From assembly GCA_036897445.1 (NCBI GenBank), contig JAYMTL010000111.1, forward strand, positions 1 through 64,000: a DNA stretch of 64,000 nt, given 5' to 3'. The notes beneath the pieces are model-generated. The model saw only the letters and a program-made list of their open reading frames with translations. It did not search any database and was not told the origin of the DNA. A program made the translations under genes and the position numbers. The first letter of the stretch is position 1. The number at the start of each line of letters is the position of its first letter. Below are positions 62,761 through 64,000 of the stretch, in pieces. The stretch comes from Pelargonium tetragonum. Taxonomy: Eukaryota > Streptophyta > Magnoliopsida > Geraniales > Geraniaceae.

Positions 62761-64000
62761 CCTCAATTGATAGGGCAAGAGGCTTTTAAGGGGATTGACA
62801 GAACAGATAGTTTTTCTTTTTGTTAATCTTACTTTTCTACTAGCTGGGAAAATAGAAGCGATTCAATTATCATTCTATAGGGAATGTGGGCTATAAAAGA
62901 AAATTAGGAAACATCTTACGAGGTATCTAAATTAGGGATATCAACCCAGCAAGAGGAATTCTCCTGGGACTATCTATATACAATACTAATACAATAACTA
63001 TAAGAATACAATATGGTATATAGAATTCTTCTTTTTCTATTTTCTTTTACAACAAACCTCTACTAAAAAGCTACCCTAGGTATGGTTATAAGGTTTACGG
63101 CTTTGACTAAGAAAAATGAGAGGATAAAGAGTAAGGTAGTTAAACTCTTGCAAAATAAAGATTAGAGTACCAAAGATATTTAAATCCAGTAACAAAACTA
63201 TTGAAAAAATGAAGGGTTATCTTTATTTAAACCCAATAGGATATCCCGACTATTACACCCGCCTTTGGACAAAGACTTCTAGCAAAGGGCTAGGGCTCTT
63301 AAGTATATAGCAAGATTAATTAAAAAGATTCTTTATTCACTAAGGTTCCTGTAATTAGGGGTTTCCTTTTCTGGGTAAAAGACGCAAGAGTAACCCTTAT
63401 TGAGAGGGCTTTCCTTCTTTTTTTGTATACAACACGTTGCCAATCATAATAAAGTCCTGCCCCGGGTTACCCTTTATGAGAAAGCTTTTGACAAAAAAAG
63501 TAGGTTCTTATATCCAATATTCAAAAGTATAGACAAGAGTCTTACCTTGTGTGACAAGTATGCAAATAGTTCTTATTATACTAATATTTAACTCACATCT
63601 CCGGGGCATAAAGCTATCATACCCCATATAATTACTAAGGAACCCCCTTAAACCACCAAGGCACTTTATAAAGTCAAAGTGGGTCCTCTTGAGGAAAACC
63701 TTTATTCTTAAGAAAAAGCCCAATCGCAACCTTCCTATAGCGCTCGCTAGATTAGAGTCGGAAGTAGAATTCAGAAGAGTAGTAAATATCAAAATGAAGG
63801 GAAGCCCTTTTAATTACTATCCACGAGATGTTGTTGACTTGAATGGCGCTTATGATTTGTAGGTAGGGACCCCCTTTTTCTGTATTAGCTTCTAAAATGA
63901 AAATTATTGAAACTCGGTTGAGGAGCCTTAGCTTAGGGAGTTTGAAAAGTCAATATTTATATTTATTGAGAAAACCTCTTTAGACGACCCCTTGAATTAC
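62761..64000. other. Gene-free DNA to window end
   Basis: Mini-palindromes resume. No supportable gene; frames at 63,400 and 63,508 (minus) overlap each other and look random. Confidence 0.5.

Larger units (their letters stand above)
1..64000. repeat. Interspersed GC-rich mini-palindromes across the window
   Basis: Short inverted-repeat motifs of the form AAAGG-NNNN-CCTTT recur through most of the window, roughly five to seven per kb where I counted by eye, including degenerate copies. Perfect 12-base members are AAGGAATTCCTT at 44,753 and 53,572, AAGGGATCCCTT at 48,971 and AAGGGGCCCCTT at 55,374. At about 36% GC with independent bases, about 0.05 perfect palindromes of the AAGG-N4-CCTT class would be expected in 64 kb. 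The word GGAGCTC occurs at least 12 times on the + strand against about one expected. The loose GG-spacer-CC pattern alone is only mildly enriched, so the signal lies in the exact symmetry. Such motifs resemble, in kind only, yeast mitochondrial GC clusters and the palindromes of Volvox organelle DNA. They are sparse in nad9 and in the blocks described separately. Confidence 0.7.

Noticed and set aside
1-64000. CRISPR arrays, rRNA genes, plastid-derived genes, intact mobile elements with reverse transcriptase or transposase
   Set aside because: No regularly spaced repeats, conserved rRNA words or recognisable protein domains of these types were found on either strand.

Overview
The window looks like part of a very large, gene-poor mitochondrial genome from a seed plant. 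One protein gene can be identified with certainty: nad9 (47,879-48,430, + strand), encoding the 30-kDa subunit of respiratory complex I. Its central and C-terminal residues are close to those of angiosperm and gymnosperm nad9. It carries the leucine, tryptophan and phenylalanine residues that most seed plants obtain only by C-to-U RNA editing. A decayed mitochondrial trnK lies near 4.04 kb. No rRNA, other respiratory-chain exon, plastid gene or intact tRNA was found. I cannot name the genus. The roughly 35% GC (estimated by eye), the scarcity of genes, the divergent nad9 and the loss of editing sites point to a fast-evolving, expanded mitogenome rather than an ordinary one near 44% GC. A nuclear location for this segment is less likely but cannot be fully excluded from sequence alone.

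Layout: about 99% of the 64 kb has no recognisable gene. Two textures alternate. Most of the window is AT-rich DNA peppered with short GC-rich palindromes of the general form AAAGG-NNNN-CCTTT, with cores such as GGAGCTCC, GGAATTCC, GGGATCCC and GGGGCCCC. These are far commoner than base composition allows and are the most striking signal here. The second texture occurs in blocks at about 3.6-4.0, 9.2-10.1, 18.8-21.2, 29.9-31.2 and 59.6-62.8 kb. These blocks contain few such palindromes and share diverged dispersed repeats in both orientations. A separate 13-base word, GGTAATGTAATTA, occurs exactly seven times, some copies inside those blocks and some outside.

nad9 appears to stand alone as a single-gene unit with no neighbouring gene within 35 kb upstream or 15 kb downstream, except one uncertain short reading frame at 12,595-12,816. 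The remaining reading frames have random-like composition, often contain the palindromes, and are not annotated as genes.
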